The position numbers and the translations under genes are program-made. From the NCBI RefSeq assembly GCF_001431725.1, contig NZ_CP013106.1, forward strand, positions 3,596,001-3,660,000: a stretch of 64,000 nucleotides of DNA. The letters run 5' to 3'. The notes under the pieces are model-generated. The model did no database searches. It was given only the letters and a program-made list of their open reading frames with translations, and had not been told where the DNA came from. This document shows positions 9,540 to 21,542 of the stretch, in pieces; the first letter of the stretch is position 1; each line of letters begins with the position of its first letter. The stretch comes from Halomonas huangheensis (GTDB lineage Bacteria; Pseudomonadota; Gammaproteobacteria; Pseudomonadales; Halomonadaceae).

Positions 9540-10427
9540 TCATGCCTCCTTGCCGAAGAGTCCCGCAGGACGCAGCATCAAAACCACTACCATCACCAGG
9601 AAGATCACGGTATTGGCTGCCTCGGGGTAGTACACCTTGGTGAGCCCCTCAATCAGCCCCATGCCCAGGCCGGTGACAATCGCTCCCAGAATGGAACCCA
9701 TGCCGCCGATCACCACCACGGCAAAGACCACGATCAAAAGGCTCGACCCCATGGTGGGCGAGACCGGATAGAGCGGCGCGGCCAGCACACCAGCAAAGGC
9801 CGCCAGCGCCACACCGAAACCGTAGGTCAGCGTAATCAGTTGTGGCACGTTGACACCGAACGCCTGCATCAATGCTGGATTCTCGGTGCCGGCACGTAGG
9901 TAGGCACCGAGACGAGTCCGCTCGATGATGAACCAGGTCGCAAGGCAAACGCCGAGCGCCGCCACCAGCACCCAGCCACGATAGGTCGGCAGAAACATGA
10001 AGCCGAGCTGAAAGCCTCCCTGAAGTGACGCCGGAATCGGATAGCTGGAGCCCGAAACCCCGAGGAAATTGACCAGAACTCCCTCGAAGATCAGTGCCAA
10101 ACCGAAGGTGAGCAACAATCCATAGAGGTGGTCGAGATGGGCAATGCGCCTCAGAATGAGGCGTTCGATCAGCGCACCCAGACCACCAATCACCAGTGGT
10201 ACCAGCAACAACGCCACCCAGTAGTTGATGCCCAGATACTGCAGCCCCAGCAAGGCGGCAACAGCACCCAACATATATTGAGCACCGTGGGCGAAATTGA
10301 CGATCTTCAACAAACCGAAGATCACAGCCAGTCCCAGGCTCAGCAGGGCATAAAAGGCACCGTTGATCAGGCCCAGCATCAGTTGCCCGATGAATACCGC
10401 CAGCGGTACTCCGAATATCATCGTCAT
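9540..10427 (-). CDS. livH: Branched-chain-type ABC transporter permease LivH
   Basis: A 295-residue inner-membrane permease with about eight transmembrane segments and the LivH motifs NGAFYALLSLGLAVIFG, KIVNFAHG and GGMGSILGAIVTGL. The ATG at 10425-10427 has GGGGAG 9 nt upstream. It is preceded by a GC-rich hairpin that separates it from the binding-protein gene, and pairs with LivM to form the membrane channel. Confidence 0.92.
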   Translation of the reverse strand: MTMIFGVPLAVFIGQLMLGLINGAFYALLSLGLAVIFGLLKIVNFAHGAQYMLGAVAALLGLQYLGINYWVALLLVPLVIGGLGALIERLILRRIAHLDHLYGLLLTFGLALIFEGVLVNFLGVSGSSYPIPASLQGGFQLGFMFLPTYRGWVLVAALGVCLATWFIIERTRLGAYLRAGTENPALMQAFGVNVPQLITLTYGFGVALAAFAGVLAAPLYPVSPTMGSSLLIVVFAVVVIGGMGSILGAIVTGLGMGLIEGLTKVYYPEAANTVIFLVMVVVLMLRPAGLFGKEA

Positions 10428-10449
10428 AGCATGAAGCTCCCCTCAACTT

Positions 10450-10471
10450 GGCGGCGGCCGTGGCCGCCGCC
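10450..10471 (-). other. GC-rich hairpin between livK and livH
   Basis: A perfect 10-bp stem, GGCGGCGGCC/GGCCGCCGCC, with a 2-nt loop follows the binding-protein stop. Such intercistronic stems usually protect or partly terminate the message so that the binding protein is made in excess over the permease. Confidence 0.7.
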
Positions 10472-10479
10472 GGCTCCGC

Positions 10480-11697
10480 TCAGTTCTGCACCAGCTTGCA
10501 CTGGCTCTCGGAAAGCGGTCGGAACGCGTCCTCGGCGGGAATGGTGGAAAGGATCTCGTAGACGTCCCATTCACCTTCGGAGTCGGCCGGAGCCTTCACC
10601 TGGGCCAGGTACATGTCATGGATCATTCGGCCATCCTCACGAATACGGCCATTGCGAGAGAAGAAATCTTCTACCGGTGTCGCCATCATCTGTTCCTTGA
10701 CAGCCTCTGGGTCGTCGCTCCCTACCTCAGCCATGGCATTGAGGTAGTGCTGAGTGCTGGAATAAACGCCTGCCTGGACCATGGTTGGCATCCGCCCTAC
10801 CCGTTCGTAGTAGCGCTCTGCCCACTCACGGGACGCGTCATCCATGTCCCAGTACCACCCCGTGGTGAGCAGCAGCCCTTGGGTAGTATCGATCCCCATG
10901 GCATGAACGTCGTTGAGAAAGATCAGCAAGCCGGCGAGTTGCTGTCCAGATTGGGTCAGGCCGAACTGACTGGCCGTAGTGATGGCATTTACGGTATCCG
11001 AGCCAGCGTTCGCCAACCCTATGATCTTCGCCCCGGACCCCTGGGCCTGGAGGATATAGGAGGAGAAATCACTGGTCGGAAAAGGATGATGCACTCCGCC
11101 AACGATCTCGCCACCGTTGTCTTCCACCACCTTGGTGACATCCTCTTCCAGCGCGTGACCAAATGCATAGTCGGCGGTGAGCAGGAACCAACTATCGCCA
11201 CCCTGCTCCACTACCGCCCTGGCAGTTCCATTAGCCAGTGGATAGGTGTCATAGACCCAGTGAATATGGTTCGGTGTACAGTGTTCGTTGGTGATGCTGG
11301 ACGCCGCTGAGCCGGAGACAATCCCCAGGCCACCGGCTTCCTCGAGCACTTTGGTCACGGCAATGGTCACCGAGGACGCGACAAGGCCAGCCACCAGATC
11401 AACGTCCTGCACATCCAGCCACTCGCGCACGGTATTGGCGCCTACATCTGCGCTGTTGCGGTCGTCGGCGCTGATGATCTCGATCGGAGCACCGTTTACC
11501 TCACCACCAAAGTCTTCCACGGCCATTTCCAGAGCGGCCAACCCACCAGGCCCAGCGAGATCGCGATAGGTGCCTGACATATCCGCCAGGTAACCGATAC
11601 GTACTACATCATCACTCATCTGTGCCTGGCTTCCTGAAGCCATCAAGGCGGTAGTCAGCGCGATACTGCTGGCAAGGCTCTTGCGACAGAACGTCAT
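10480..11697 (-). CDS. livK: LivK-type ABC transporter periplasmic binding protein
   Basis: A 405-residue type I periplasmic binding protein. The signal peptide MTFCRKSLASSIAL...ASGSQA is probably cleaved before QMSDDVV. The mature part starts VRIGYLADMSGTYRDLAGPGG and has the Peripla_BP_6 layout. The ATG at 11695-11697 is preferred, since GGAG lies 6 nt upstream; the ATG at 11703 lacks a site. Extra cysteines (NEHCTPNHIHW and the C-terminal SQCKL) could form a disulphide. It is longer than classic LivK (about 370), resembling the amide/urea/unknown-substrate branch, so leucine uptake should not be assumed. Confidence 0.88.
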   Translation of the reverse strand: MTFCRKSLASSIALTTALMASGSQAQMSDDVVRIGYLADMSGTYRDLAGPGGLAALEMAVEDFGGEVNGAPIEIISADDRNSADVGANTVREWLDVQDVDLVAGLVASSVTIAVTKVLEEAGGLGIVSGSAASSITNEHCTPNHIHWVYDTYPLANGTARAVVEQGGDSWFLLTADYAFGHALEEDVTKVVEDNGGEIVGGVHHPFPTSDFSSYILQAQGSGAKIIGLANAGSDTVNAITTASQFGLTQSGQQLAGLLIFLNDVHAMGIDTTQGLLLTTGWYWDMDDASREWAERYYERVGRMPTMVQAGVYSSTQHYLNAMAEVGSDDPEAVKEQMMATPVEDFFSRNGRIREDGRMIHDMYLAQVKAPADSEGEWDVYEILSTIPAEDAFRPLSESQCKLVQN

Positions 11698-11778
11698 TGT
11701 CATCTCCGTTGCCCACAAGGGGCCGTTTGTTGTTGTCAGTACGGTTGCTGCCTGATACCGGGAGTAATATCTGGTTCG

Positions 11779-12525
11779 TCACACTCCCAGCCGTGCATTG
11801 AGATCCTCGCGCCGTGAAGGCAGCTCGGCGGCGCTGATCTCTTCGATGACGCGGCCATGTTCCATGACAAAGTGGCGGTCGGCGAGCGGGGCAGCAAAAC
11901 GAAAGTTCTGCTCCACCAGCACGATCGTCATGCCGCGCGATTTGAGCTTCTCCAGCACCTCGCCCAGCGCCTGAACAATCACCGGTGCCAATCCTTCGGT
12001 AATCTCATCGAGCAGCAGCAAGCGTGCGCCGGTACGCAGGATGCGTGCCATGGCCAGCATCTGCTGTTCACCTCCGGACAGTCGGGTCCCCTGGCTGCGG
12101 CGCCGCTCCCAGAGGTTGGGGAACATCTCGTAGATCTCGTCGATGGACATCCCGCCCGAGCGCACTGTCGGTGGCAGCAGCAGGTTTTCCTCAACATCGA
12201 GGCTGGCGAAGATGCCGCGCTCCTCAGGGCAGAAACCGATGCCAAGGCGCGGAATTCGATGCGGTTTCATGGCCAGGGTCTCGGTGCCGTTGACCACGAT
12301 CGAGCCGGTACGCCGACCTACCATGTTCATGATTGCCTTGAGCGTCGTACTACGACCGGCACCATTGCGCCCCAGCAGGGTGACCAGTTCACCGCGCCTT
12401 ACATCAAAATCAACGCCATGGAGAATATGCGACTCGCCATAGAAAGCGTGAAGGTCGCTGACCCGCAAGAACTCGCTGCCTTCCTGCCCTTGATATTCAG
12501 AGAGCGCTTCGGCTGTCTGGTTCAT
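11779..12525 (-). CDS. livF: LivF-type ABC ATPase with Arg in the Walker A motif
   Basis: A 248-residue ATP-binding subunit. Walker A reads GRNGAGRST (residues 52-60), so the invariant lysine is arginine (codon CGT). The signature LSGGEQQMLAMAR, Walker B RLLLLDEITEGLAP (Ile for the usual Pro) and the H-loop region LVEQN follow in order. The start overlaps the livG stop by 4 bp (ATGA), so translation is coupled. LivG keeps a normal Walker A, so one ATP site of the heterodimer may be weak or use an altered mechanism. Confidence 0.9.
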   Translation of the reverse strand: MNQTAEALSEYQGQEGSEFLRVSDLHAFYGESHILHGVDFDVRRGELVTLLGRNGAGRSTTLKAIMNMVGRRTGSIVVNGTETLAMKPHRIPRLGIGFCPEERGIFASLDVEENLLLPPTVRSGGMSIDEIYEMFPNLWERRRSQGTRLSGGEQQMLAMARILRTGARLLLLDEITEGLAPVIVQALGEVLEKLKSRGMTIVLVEQNFRFAAPLADRHFVMEHGRVIEEISAAELPSRREDLNARLGV

Positions 12526-13295
12526 GCGCCACCCTCCTCTACCACCGCCTCGCTCCCCATATAGGCTTCGCGGACCAGCGGGTCACGAGAGACACTCTCG
12601 TAATCGCCCTCGGCAAGCACACTGCCACGAGCCAATACGGTAATACGGTCGCACAGCCGACTGACCACACTGAGGTTATGTTCCACCATCAGCACAGTGC
12701 GCCCGGCAGAAACTCGACGAATCAGTTCAACGATGCGGTCCACGTCCTCGGCCCCCATACCCTGGGTGGGTTCGTCCAGCAGCATCAGCGGCGGCTCCAG
12801 TGCCATGGTGGTCGCCACTTCAAGTGCTCGTTTGCGGCCGTAGGGCATCTCCACTGTAAGCACATCGGCATAGCCGCGTAGTCCTACCTCTTCGAGCAGT
12901 GCCATCGCCTGCTCGTTGAGCGGTTCAAGAGAACGTTCGGACTTCCAGAAATGAAAGGAAGTGCCCAGCCGACGCTGTAGTGCCACTCGCACATTCTCCA
13001 ATGCCGTCATATGGCCGAACACTGCAGAAATCTGAAAGGAGCGCACCATCCCCAACCGGGCAATATCGCTGGCCTTTCTGCGGGTGATAGGCTTGCCTCG
13101 GAAGAGAATCTCGCCGCGGGTCGATGGCAGGAATCTGGTGAGCAGATTGAAGACCGTCGTCTTGCCGGCCCCGTTGGGGCCGATCAGGGCATGGATGTGT
13201 CCTTCACGGACCTTCAGGTTGATGTTGTCTACGGCAGTGAAGCCGCGAAACTCCTTGGTCAACCCACGAGTTTCCAGGATGTACTCTTCGGTCAT
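12522..13295 (-). CDS. livG: Branched-chain-type ABC transporter ATPase LivG
   Basis: A 257-residue ATP-binding subunit with Walker A IGPNGAGKTT, the LivG-type insert around HFWKSERSLEPLNEQA, the degenerate signature VEMPYGRKRALEVATTMA and Walker B LMLLDEPTQGMG. The start at ATG 13293-13295 (MTEEYILE) fits the family; the upstream frame adds 16 unconserved residues. It is first in the liv operon. A perfect 10-bp-arm palindrome about 180 bp upstream (13474-13495) is a candidate operator. Confidence 0.93.
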   Translation of the reverse strand: MTEEYILETRGLTKEFRGFTAVDNINLKVREGHIHALIGPNGAGKTTVFNLLTRFLPSTRGEILFRGKPITRRKASDIARLGMVRSFQISAVFGHMTALENVRVALQRRLGTSFHFWKSERSLEPLNEQAMALLEEVGLRGYADVLTVEMPYGRKRALEVATTMALEPPLMLLDEPTQGMGAEDVDRIVELIRRVSAGRTVLMVEHNLSVVSRLCDRITVLARGSVLAEGDYESVSRDPLVREAYMGSEAVVEEGGA

Positions 13296-13473
13296 GCGAT
13301 GTCCTCTCTGGATCACCGCCCGGGTGATCCACCTTTGGTACATTTATGCTTGTTATACGCCGCTGCTGTAGTGGCCCGATCAGCATTGGAGAGACCGAGG
13401 TGATAATCAGCGGCTTACATGACACTTTACGTAAACGTAAGCTAGAAGAGTGAGAGAGAGTCGGCAATAGCGG

Positions 13474-13495
13474 CATTGGTCGAACTCGACCAATG
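13474..13495. promoter_or_regulatory. Perfect palindrome, candidate operator of the liv operon
   Basis: Arms CATTGGTCGA and TCGACCAATG are perfect complements around a central AC. The TGGTC/GACCA core resembles GntR-family operators. It lies between the sdaA terminator and livG, so it most likely serves liv. The regulator is unknown. Confidence 0.55.
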
Positions 13496-13533
13496 GTGTA
13501 GATGCAGCATATTCAATAGCTTGCAAACGAAAC

Positions 13534-13558
13534 ATGCCGATTCAAACAGAATCGGCAT
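13534..13558 (-). terminator. sdaA terminator
   Basis: A perfect 9-bp stem, ATGCCGATT/AATCGGCAT, with a 7-nt loop. On the minus strand it is followed by GTTTCGTTTG, a loose T-rich tail. It lies about 80 bp past the sdaA stop. Confidence 0.6.
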
Positions 13559-13640
13559 CGCCATGTCTTGAAATATGCAGTCGCCATAACCTGCGGCGAA
13601 AAATCTCATGCAACGCGGAAGGAGAACAACACACCGGGGA

Positions 13641-15020
<1,380 letters not shown>

Positions 15021-15284
15021 GGGGTTTTGCCTCTTGCTGTCGGTCACTGCGGCCCGGGCCGCTATTGTCATGATCACGGCGACACGAATCGCACGCTCAT
15101 GACCTTGTTGTCTGTGTGGCCTGCGTCAGACCAGCTAAAGCCACAGCATCAAATGGATGCCTACGACACTATGCTGTCCCCCATGGACAGGCTAGACAAC
15201 GCAGAATATCTGTTTTTCACTATAGCTCAGCTAAACCATAAGCTCAGTTGAACCCTCCACCCTCCTGAACAGGTTGCCACCTCC

Positions 15285-16211
15285 ATGAGCCGACTGCTCA
15301 ACGCTCAGACCCACGCCTGGCTGAAGGGCTTCGCTGTCAGCGCTCGCCATCTCTCCTTTACTCGCGCCGCGGAGGAGCTTCATGTCACCACGGGAGCGGT
15401 CAGCCAACAGATCAAGCAGTTGGAGGACCGGCTCGGTTTCAAGCTGTTCCGACGCCTGCCTCGCCGTCTGGAACTGACCGAGGAAGGCAAGCGTCTTGCA
15501 GCAGTTGTCGATGATGCCTACCAGGCTGTAGGACTCGAGGTCCGACGCCTACGCAGCGGCGTCATGAGTGGTGTGATCCGTTTGCGCTCGGTACCTTCAT
15601 TTCTCAACAAGTGGTTGATGCCGCGCCTGCCCCGTCTACAGGCGAGATTTCCCGATATCGAGCTGCATATCACCGCCGAAGACAGCAACATATCGCTGCG
15701 CGATGGCGACTTCGATATCGCCATCGACCTCAATGATGGCCACTATCCAGGACTCATCATTACGCCATTGATGGAAGAGCGAATCTTTGCGGTGTGCTCA
15801 CCAAGCCTGCTCAAGGGCCGTCCCCCCTTGCGCCGCCCTGAGGATCTCGCCTGGTACCCGTTACTGCATGACATCACCGCCTGGCGCGGCAGCCAGGAGT
15901 ACGGCGAGTGGCGCCACTACCTGGCCGCTGTCGGAGCTCCGTCAATCAACCTCGAACGCGGCTATACCTTCAATCGTAATCACCTGACGATGGATGCCGC
16001 CATCGCCGGAATGGGCGTGGCGATTGCAAGGGAAACGCTGATCACCAGCGAACTGGATACTGGTGCATTGATTGCACCCTTTCGAGCCCGCGTCGATACC
16101 GGCAAACACTACGGCATTGTGTACGCTGGCGGGGCTCTCGATGATCGACGCGTCAAAGCGGTACACGACTGGATTGTCGAGGAGGTCAATCGGGCCACGC
16201 TGCCCACATAA
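15285..16211 (+). CDS. LysR-family (GcvA/AmpR-like) regulator divergent from sdaA
   Basis: A 308-residue LysR regulator. The HTH LSFTRAAEELHVTTGAVSQQIKQLE (residues 22-46) is of the GcvA/AmpR type, followed by GFKLFRRLPRRLELTEEG and a substrate domain with PRLQARFPDIELHI. GcvA relatives act in glycine/serine metabolism, and the divergent sdaA gene makes it a likely serine dehydratase regulator; this is inference. No operator was recognised in the shared 264-bp region. Confidence 0.85.
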   Translation: MSRLLNAQTHAWLKGFAVSARHLSFTRAAEELHVTTGAVSQQIKQLEDRLGFKLFRRLPRRLELTEEGKRLAAVVDDAYQAVGLEVRRLRSGVMSGVIRLRSVPSFLNKWLMPRLPRLQARFPDIELHITAEDSNISLRDGDFDIAIDLNDGHYPGLIITPLMEERIFAVCSPSLLKGRPPLRRPEDLAWYPLLHDITAWRGSQEYGEWRHYLAAVGAPSINLERGYTFNRNHLTMDAAIAGMGVAIARETLITSELDTGALIAPFRARVDTGKHYGIVYAGGALDDRRVKAVHDWIVEEVNRATLPT

Positions 16212-16327
16212 GCAGCAAATGACTCACAGAAATTGTGTAAATCTCCGTAGGAAACGTCGATAAAGAGACAGGAAAACGCCACTTTGGTATTATTCCGCGC
16301 TTCCTGTTTTACCGAGGAGATTACGGG

Positions 16328-17148
<821 letters not shown>

Positions 17149-17304
17149 AACGAGTATCGGGCTGCGAGCCACGAGCTGACAAGCGCCGCTCTGCGGTTCA
17201 TAGACAAGGCCCGGGACTCGGGGTTACTTACTTCTTACCTCTTGCTTCTCACCTCTCACAGCTTACCGCTCGAACTACTTACAGTTAGCTCATCAGCATA
17301 AACA
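17149..17304. other. Degenerate repeat-derived spacer
   Basis: The array is followed by CGGGCTGCGAGCCACGAGCT (17158-17177), a relative of the elements at 7319 and 23084. A pyrimidine-rich stretch (ACTTCTTACCTCTTGCTTCT) and reversed GTAAGC-like pieces follow at 17262-17292 (CAGCTTACCGCTC, CTTACAGTTAGCTC). No gene is visible. Confidence 0.6.
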
Positions 17305-17335
17305 AAAGCCCGCAGAGCTCAGCTCTGCGGGCTTT
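17305..17335. terminator. Strong bidirectional terminator between the membrane-protein gene and rpoD
   Basis: Arms AAAGCCCGCAGAGCT and AGCTCTGCGGGCTTT form a long GC-rich stem with A-rich sequence on one side and T-rich on the other. It lies 22 bp past the rpoD stop and serves both convergent genes. Confidence 0.9.
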
Positions 17336-17357
17336 CTGTTTGCAGCCGACGGGAGAG

Positions 17358-19202
17358 TTACTCGTCGAGGAAGGATCGCAACGGTTCGGAGCGCGTTGGA
17401 TGACGCAGCTTACGCAGCGCCTTGGCCTCGATCTGACGAATACGCTCACGGGTTACATCGAACTGCTTACCGACTTCCTCGAGGGTATGGTCGGTATTCA
17501 TGTCGATACCGAAGCGCATACGCAGCACCTTGGCCTCACGGGCGGTAAGGCCACCCAGCACGTTACGCGTTGCTTCGATCAGGCCTTCACCGGTGGCCGA
17601 GTCGATCGGCAATACCATGGTTGAGTCCTCGATGAAGTCACCCAGGTGTGAATCATCGTCATCACCGATGGGCGTCTCCATGGAGATCGGCTCCTTGGCG
17701 ATCTTCAGCACCTTACGCACCTTGTCCTCGGGCATTTCGAGGCGCTCACCCAACTCTTCCGGTGTCGGCTCACGGCCCATTTCCTGGAGCATCTGCCGTG
17801 ACACACGATTGAGCTTGTTGATGGTCTCGATCATGTGTACCGGAATACGGATAGTCCGGGCCTGGTCGGCGATAGAGCGCGTGATCGCCTGGCGAATCCA
17901 CCAGGTCGCATACGTCGAGAACTTGTAGCCACGACGGTACTCGAACTTGTCCACTGCCTTCATCAGACCAATGTTGCCTTCCTGAATCAGATCCAGGAAC
18001 TGCAGGCCGCGGTTGGTGTATTTCTTGGCGATGGAAATAACCAGTCGCAGGTTGGCCTCGACCATTTCCTTCTTGGCCCGGCGAGCCTTGGCTTCACCAA
18101 TGGAGAGCTTGCGATTGACTTCCTTGATCTCGCTGACCGGCAGACGAACCATCTCTTCTTCGAAGGAGATCTTGCGCTGGGCACGCTGTACGTCGCCACG
18201 CAGATCCTTCATGCGCTCGGCATAACGCTCGTTGGCGGCCATGAAGTCATCGAGCCAATCAAGGCGTGATTCGTTACCGGGGAACGCCTTGATGAAGGTC
18301 TTGCGGGGCACCTTGGCCTGCTTGACCAACAACTGCATCACAGATTTTTCCTGCGCCCGCACCTGCTCGACACTGATCCGGACCTGACCAACCAGGCGCT
18401 CGAAATGCTTGGGCACCAGTTTGATCGGCGAGAACAATTCGGCAAGACGCGCCAGCTCTTCCTGGGCCTGTGCAGACTTACGACCATTTGCCTCGATTGC
18501 CGCATCAGCAAGAGCGCTCTGCTCACGAATCTGCTCGAAACGAGCGCGCGCCTCTTCGGGATCGGGACCACCGCCGCTGTCATCTTCCTCTTCAGCGTCG
18601 TCATCCTCATCGCCTTCACTATCGGCGCTGGTGTCTTCCTCGACCTCGGGCACATCAGCCTCGGCGACGCCAGGAATGCCCTCATCAGGGTCTATAAAAC
18701 CGGAGAACAAATCAGACAAACGGCCCGGAGCCTCTTCATCCTGAGTCGCGTCATAAGCTGCGAGAATGGAATCGACGGCACCTGGCAGATAGGCAAGCGC
18801 TGACATCACCTCTCGGGTGCCTTCTTCGATGCGCTTGGCGATCTCGATCTCGCCTTCACGGGTCAGCAGTTCCACTGTTCCCATTTCGCGCATGTACATA
18901 CGCACCGGGTCCGTGGTACGCCCCACATCACTCTCGACCGCAGCCAGCGCAGCAACAGCTTCTTCTGCGGCGCTTTCATCGGTTGAGTGATCGGACATCA
19001 TCAGGGTATCTTCATCAGGAGCCTCTTCGACGACGCTGATACCCATGTCATTGATCATGCCGATGATATCTTCGACCTGATCGGGGTCGGCAATATCTTC
19101 GGGAAGGTGGTCGTTGACCTCGGCATAGGTCAGGTAACCCTGTTCCTTGCCGCGCGCGATCAACTCCTTCAGACGTGACTGCTGCTGCGCATTTCCAGCC
19201 AT
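17358..19202 (-). CDS. rpoD: RNA polymerase primary sigma factor RpoD (sigma-70)
   Basis: A 614-residue housekeeping sigma factor. It has region 1.1 (residues about 1-80), region 1.2 ([21 protein letters not shown], about 100), the acidic non-conserved insert ([20 protein letters not shown], about 195-215), regions 2.1-2.4 ([12 protein letters not shown] to [12 protein letters not shown]), region 3 and region 4.2 ([18 protein letters not shown]). Length and order match gammaproteobacterial RpoD. It is the last gene of the rpsU-dnaG-rpoD macromolecular synthesis block; a 318-bp gap and a candidate promoter suggest independent transcription as well. Confidence 0.98.
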   Translation of the reverse strand: MAGNAQQQSRLKELIARGKEQGYLTYAEVNDHLPEDIADPDQVEDIIGMINDMGISVVEEAPDEDTLMMSDHSTDESAAEEAVAALAAVESDVGRTTDPVRMYMREMGTVELLTREGEIEIAKRIEEGTREVMSALAYLPGAVDSILAAYDATQDEEAPGRLSDLFSGFIDPDEGIPGVAEADVPEVEEDTSADSEGDEDDDAEEEDDSGGGPDPEEARARFEQIREQSALADAAIEANGRKSAQAQEELARLAELFSPIKLVPKHFERLVGQVRISVEQVRAQEKSVMQLLVKQAKVPRKTFIKAFPGNESRLDWLDDFMAANERYAERMKDLRGDVQRAQRKISFEEEMVRLPVSEIKEVNRKLSIGEAKARRAKKEMVEANLRLVISIAKKYTNRGLQFLDLIQEGNIGLMKAVDKFEYRRGYKFSTYATWWIRQAITRSIADQARTIRIPVHMIETINKLNRVSRQMLQEMGREPTPEELGERLEMPEDKVRKVLKIAKEPISMETPIGDDDDSHLGDFIEDSTMVLPIDSATGEGLIEATRNVLGGLTAREAKVLRMRFGIDMNTDHTLEEVGKQFDVTRERIRQIEAKALRKLRHPTRSEPLRSFLDE

Positions 19203-19520
19203 AGAAACCCTATCTCGACGAAGAAGAATGAAGCACCTGTAGTACGAAGGCGGAGAAAACTCGGTAAGCCGAACAGTATAGCGGATTTTGTCACTATTCT
19301 GCCAGCCAGGAGTGTTTGCGCGGTCACTCAGGTGTGTTAGTTTGTCTGGTTACGCCTCTGGCAAGCGCATGACTCTTAAATGGTGATGGTAGGAGAAAAA
19401 TCAACCCCCTGCCCAGCGTTGCCTTTCCTTTAGTCGCCATTTCACTGCCAGACCTTACCGCCAGAGGCAACATCTGCCAGAGGCAACATCGCTGGCTGAA
19501 ATCATATTCCATTCTGATTC
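19203..19520 (-). promoter_or_regulatory. dnaG-rpoD intergenic region with candidate rpoD promoter
   Basis: On the minus strand TATACT (19275-19280), a near-consensus -10, lies about 73 bp before the rpoD start, with a weak -35 (GGCAGA, 19298-19303) 17 bp upstream. The region also has an exact 15-bp direct repeat, GCCAGAGGCAACATC, at about 19460-19490. No gene or clear terminator is seen. Confidence 0.45.
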
Positions 19521-21356
19521 CTATCCACGCACTTCGTTCAGTAGCGTCACCAGGCGGAGTTTCTCCTCGCTACTGAGGCGTTCGCCGCTACGATCCTTCT
19601 CCAGCAACGACTCGAGCTCTTCTTCGGGCGAACGCTGCCGCTGCCGCCGCCGGAAGTACTCGATCAAACCATCCAGCTCAGCGCCACGCGACGCCGGTGG
19701 AATCAACAGCTCACGCCGTGCCAGCGTGGCCAGCCGCTCGCCGTCCTGACTGCCGTGAAAGTGCATCAACAACACCTGAGCGCTGGTATAACCACCTGCA
19801 CGTAACAGGGCGATCACATCACAGCATAGGCGACTATCATCATCGACTGCCTGACACCAGCCGTCATCCTCGGGAAGACGCTCCGCTAGACGCGGCTCGT
19901 GCACCAGCAAGTGCAGCACTCGAGTCATCAGGCCAGATGATGCCGCCCGACGCGGTCGACCAGCATTCGAGCTCGATGGACTATCCTCATCAAACCCCGC
20001 CTCGCTCATGACCTCCGGAGGCATCAATGGAGGCTCTTCCACCACCGGCGCATGACGCGCCATCAGCGCCTCGAAACGCGACTGCTCGACACCGGTGCGC
20101 CGCGATAACTCGCTAAGCATCAACGACTTGAGCATTCCTTCCGGCAGCTTCTCGATCGCCGCCAGTATCTGACTGGCATAGCGCTCCCGGGCCTCCACCT
20201 GGGATAGATCACGCCCCTGGGCAGCATGGTCGAAGAGAAACTCCGATAATGGACTGGCACAGGTTACCCGGTCCTCGAAGGCCTCGGCCCCTTCCTTGCG
20301 CACCAGAGTATCGGGATCCTCTCCATCGGGCAGAAACAGGAACCGCGCCTGACGACCATCGATCATCTGCGGCAACACCGTTTCGAGCGCGCGAGCCGCC
20401 GCCTGACGACCGGCATTATCGCCGTCGAAACAGAACACCACTTCGCCCACCACGCGGAACAGGCGCTGCAGATGATCTTCGGTGGTCGCCGTGCCCAGGG
20501 TCGCTACCGCGTTACGGATACCGAACTGCGCCAGTGCCACGACATCCATGTAGCCTTCGACAATCAGCAGGCGTTCGAGTCGATGACTGGCCTGGCGCGC
20601 CTCATAGAGCCCGTAGAGTTCACGCCCCTTGTGAAATACCGGGGTTTCCGGCGAGTTCAGATACTTGGGCTTGGCATCACCAAGAACCCGACCACCGAAC
20701 CCAAGCGTCCGCCCTCGAATATCACGGATCGGGAACACCACACGATCGCGAAAGCGATCATAGGTGCGCCCGCTCTCCTCGTGCTGAACCAGCAGGCCAT
20801 ACTCCACTTGCACGGCTTCGGCGACGCCCTGACCTGTAAGGTGCTGCTTGAGCGCCTCCCACTGGCCCGGCGCATAACCGATACCAAAAGTCTTCTGGAC
20901 CTCCGGCGATAACCCCCGCCGCTCAAGATACTCGCGTGCCATCTGCGCTTCGGGCATTTTCAGCCGCTCGCGAAAGAAACTGGCAGACATCTCGAGAAGG
21001 TTGACCCCTTCCTTGCGCTTGCGCTCACGCGCCTGAGCCCGAGGATCATCCGCGCCTTCACGCGGCACCTCGACGCCGACACGAGAAGCAAGCTGCTCGA
21101 TCGCCTCGGGGAAGCGCAGCTTGTCATATTCCATCAGGAAACGTAGCGCGTTGCCGTGAGCACCGCAGCCGAAACAGTGATAGAACTGCTTGTCGGCGCT
21201 GACCGTGAACGACGGACTTTTTTCCTGATGAAACGGACAGAGTCCAGAATGATTGCGCCCGGACTTCTTCAGTTTGACCCGCTCGCCGACAATCTCGACA
21301 ACGTCGACACGGGCCAGAAGATCGTCGATAAAACTCTGAGGAATCTGACCGGCCAT
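19521..21356 (-). CDS. dnaG: DNA primase DnaG
   Basis: A 611-residue replication primase. The N-terminal CHC2 zinc finger has ligands Cys40, His43, Cys61 and Cys64 (LCPFHQEKSPSF, YHCFGCGAHG). The catalytic core carries the TOPRIM motifs LIVEGYMDVVALAQ and FCFDGDNAGRQAA, and a C-terminal DnaB-interacting helical domain (about 440-611) follows. It synthesises RNA primers at the replication fork. It lies downstream of rpsU beyond a terminator hairpin, the classic arrangement that lowers primase output relative to S21. Confidence 0.98.
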   Translation of the reverse strand: MAGQIPQSFIDDLLARVDVVEIVGERVKLKKSGRNHSGLCPFHQEKSPSFTVSADKQFYHCFGCGAHGNALRFLMEYDKLRFPEAIEQLASRVGVEVPREGADDPRAQARERKRKEGVNLLEMSASFFRERLKMPEAQMAREYLERRGLSPEVQKTFGIGYAPGQWEALKQHLTGQGVAEAVQVEYGLLVQHEESGRTYDRFRDRVVFPIRDIRGRTLGFGGRVLGDAKPKYLNSPETPVFHKGRELYGLYEARQASHRLERLLIVEGYMDVVALAQFGIRNAVATLGTATTEDHLQRLFRVVGEVVFCFDGDNAGRQAAARALETVLPQMIDGRQARFLFLPDGEDPDTLVRKEGAEAFEDRVTCASPLSEFLFDHAAQGRDLSQVEARERYASQILAAIEKLPEGMLKSLMLSELSRRTGVEQSRFEALMARHAPVVEEPPLMPPEVMSEAGFDEDSPSSSNAGRPRRAASSGLMTRVLHLLVHEPRLAERLPEDDGWCQAVDDDSRLCCDVIALLRAGGYTSAQVLLMHFHGSQDGERLATLARRELLIPPASRGAELDGLIEYFRRRQRQRSPEEELESLLEKDRSGERLSSEEKLRLVTLLNEVRG

Positions 21357-21456
21357 GCGCTACTCCTCACACGACTGGCAACGGACACGGCCACTGTTAC
21401 GGCCGAAGCGTCCCGACATGCTTCAGTGGTTGATGGCTGGCGTCATCACCCACATG

Positions 21457-21488
21457 AAAAAAACAAGCGGCCACCGAATGGCGGCCGC
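21457..21488 (-). terminator. rpsU-dnaG attenuating terminator
   Basis: On the minus strand a 9-bp stem (GCGGCCGCC/GGTGGCCGC, one wobble) with a 4-nt loop is followed by TTGTTTTTTT. It lies 55 bp past the rpsU stop. A leaky terminator at this position is known in the enterobacterial operon. Confidence 0.9.
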
Positions 21489-21542
21489 CTGACGTCCTCC
21501 TGAATCGACAACGGCAATCACCGTTACCGACTCAAGTACGGA

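Larger units (their letters stand above)
13296..13640. other. Intergenic region between livG and sdaA
   Basis: This 345-bp region has no gene. It holds the probable liv promoter, the palindrome at 13474-13495, an imperfect TTTACGTAAACGTAA inverted element near 13425-13440 and the sdaA terminator at 13534-13558. Confidence 0.6.
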
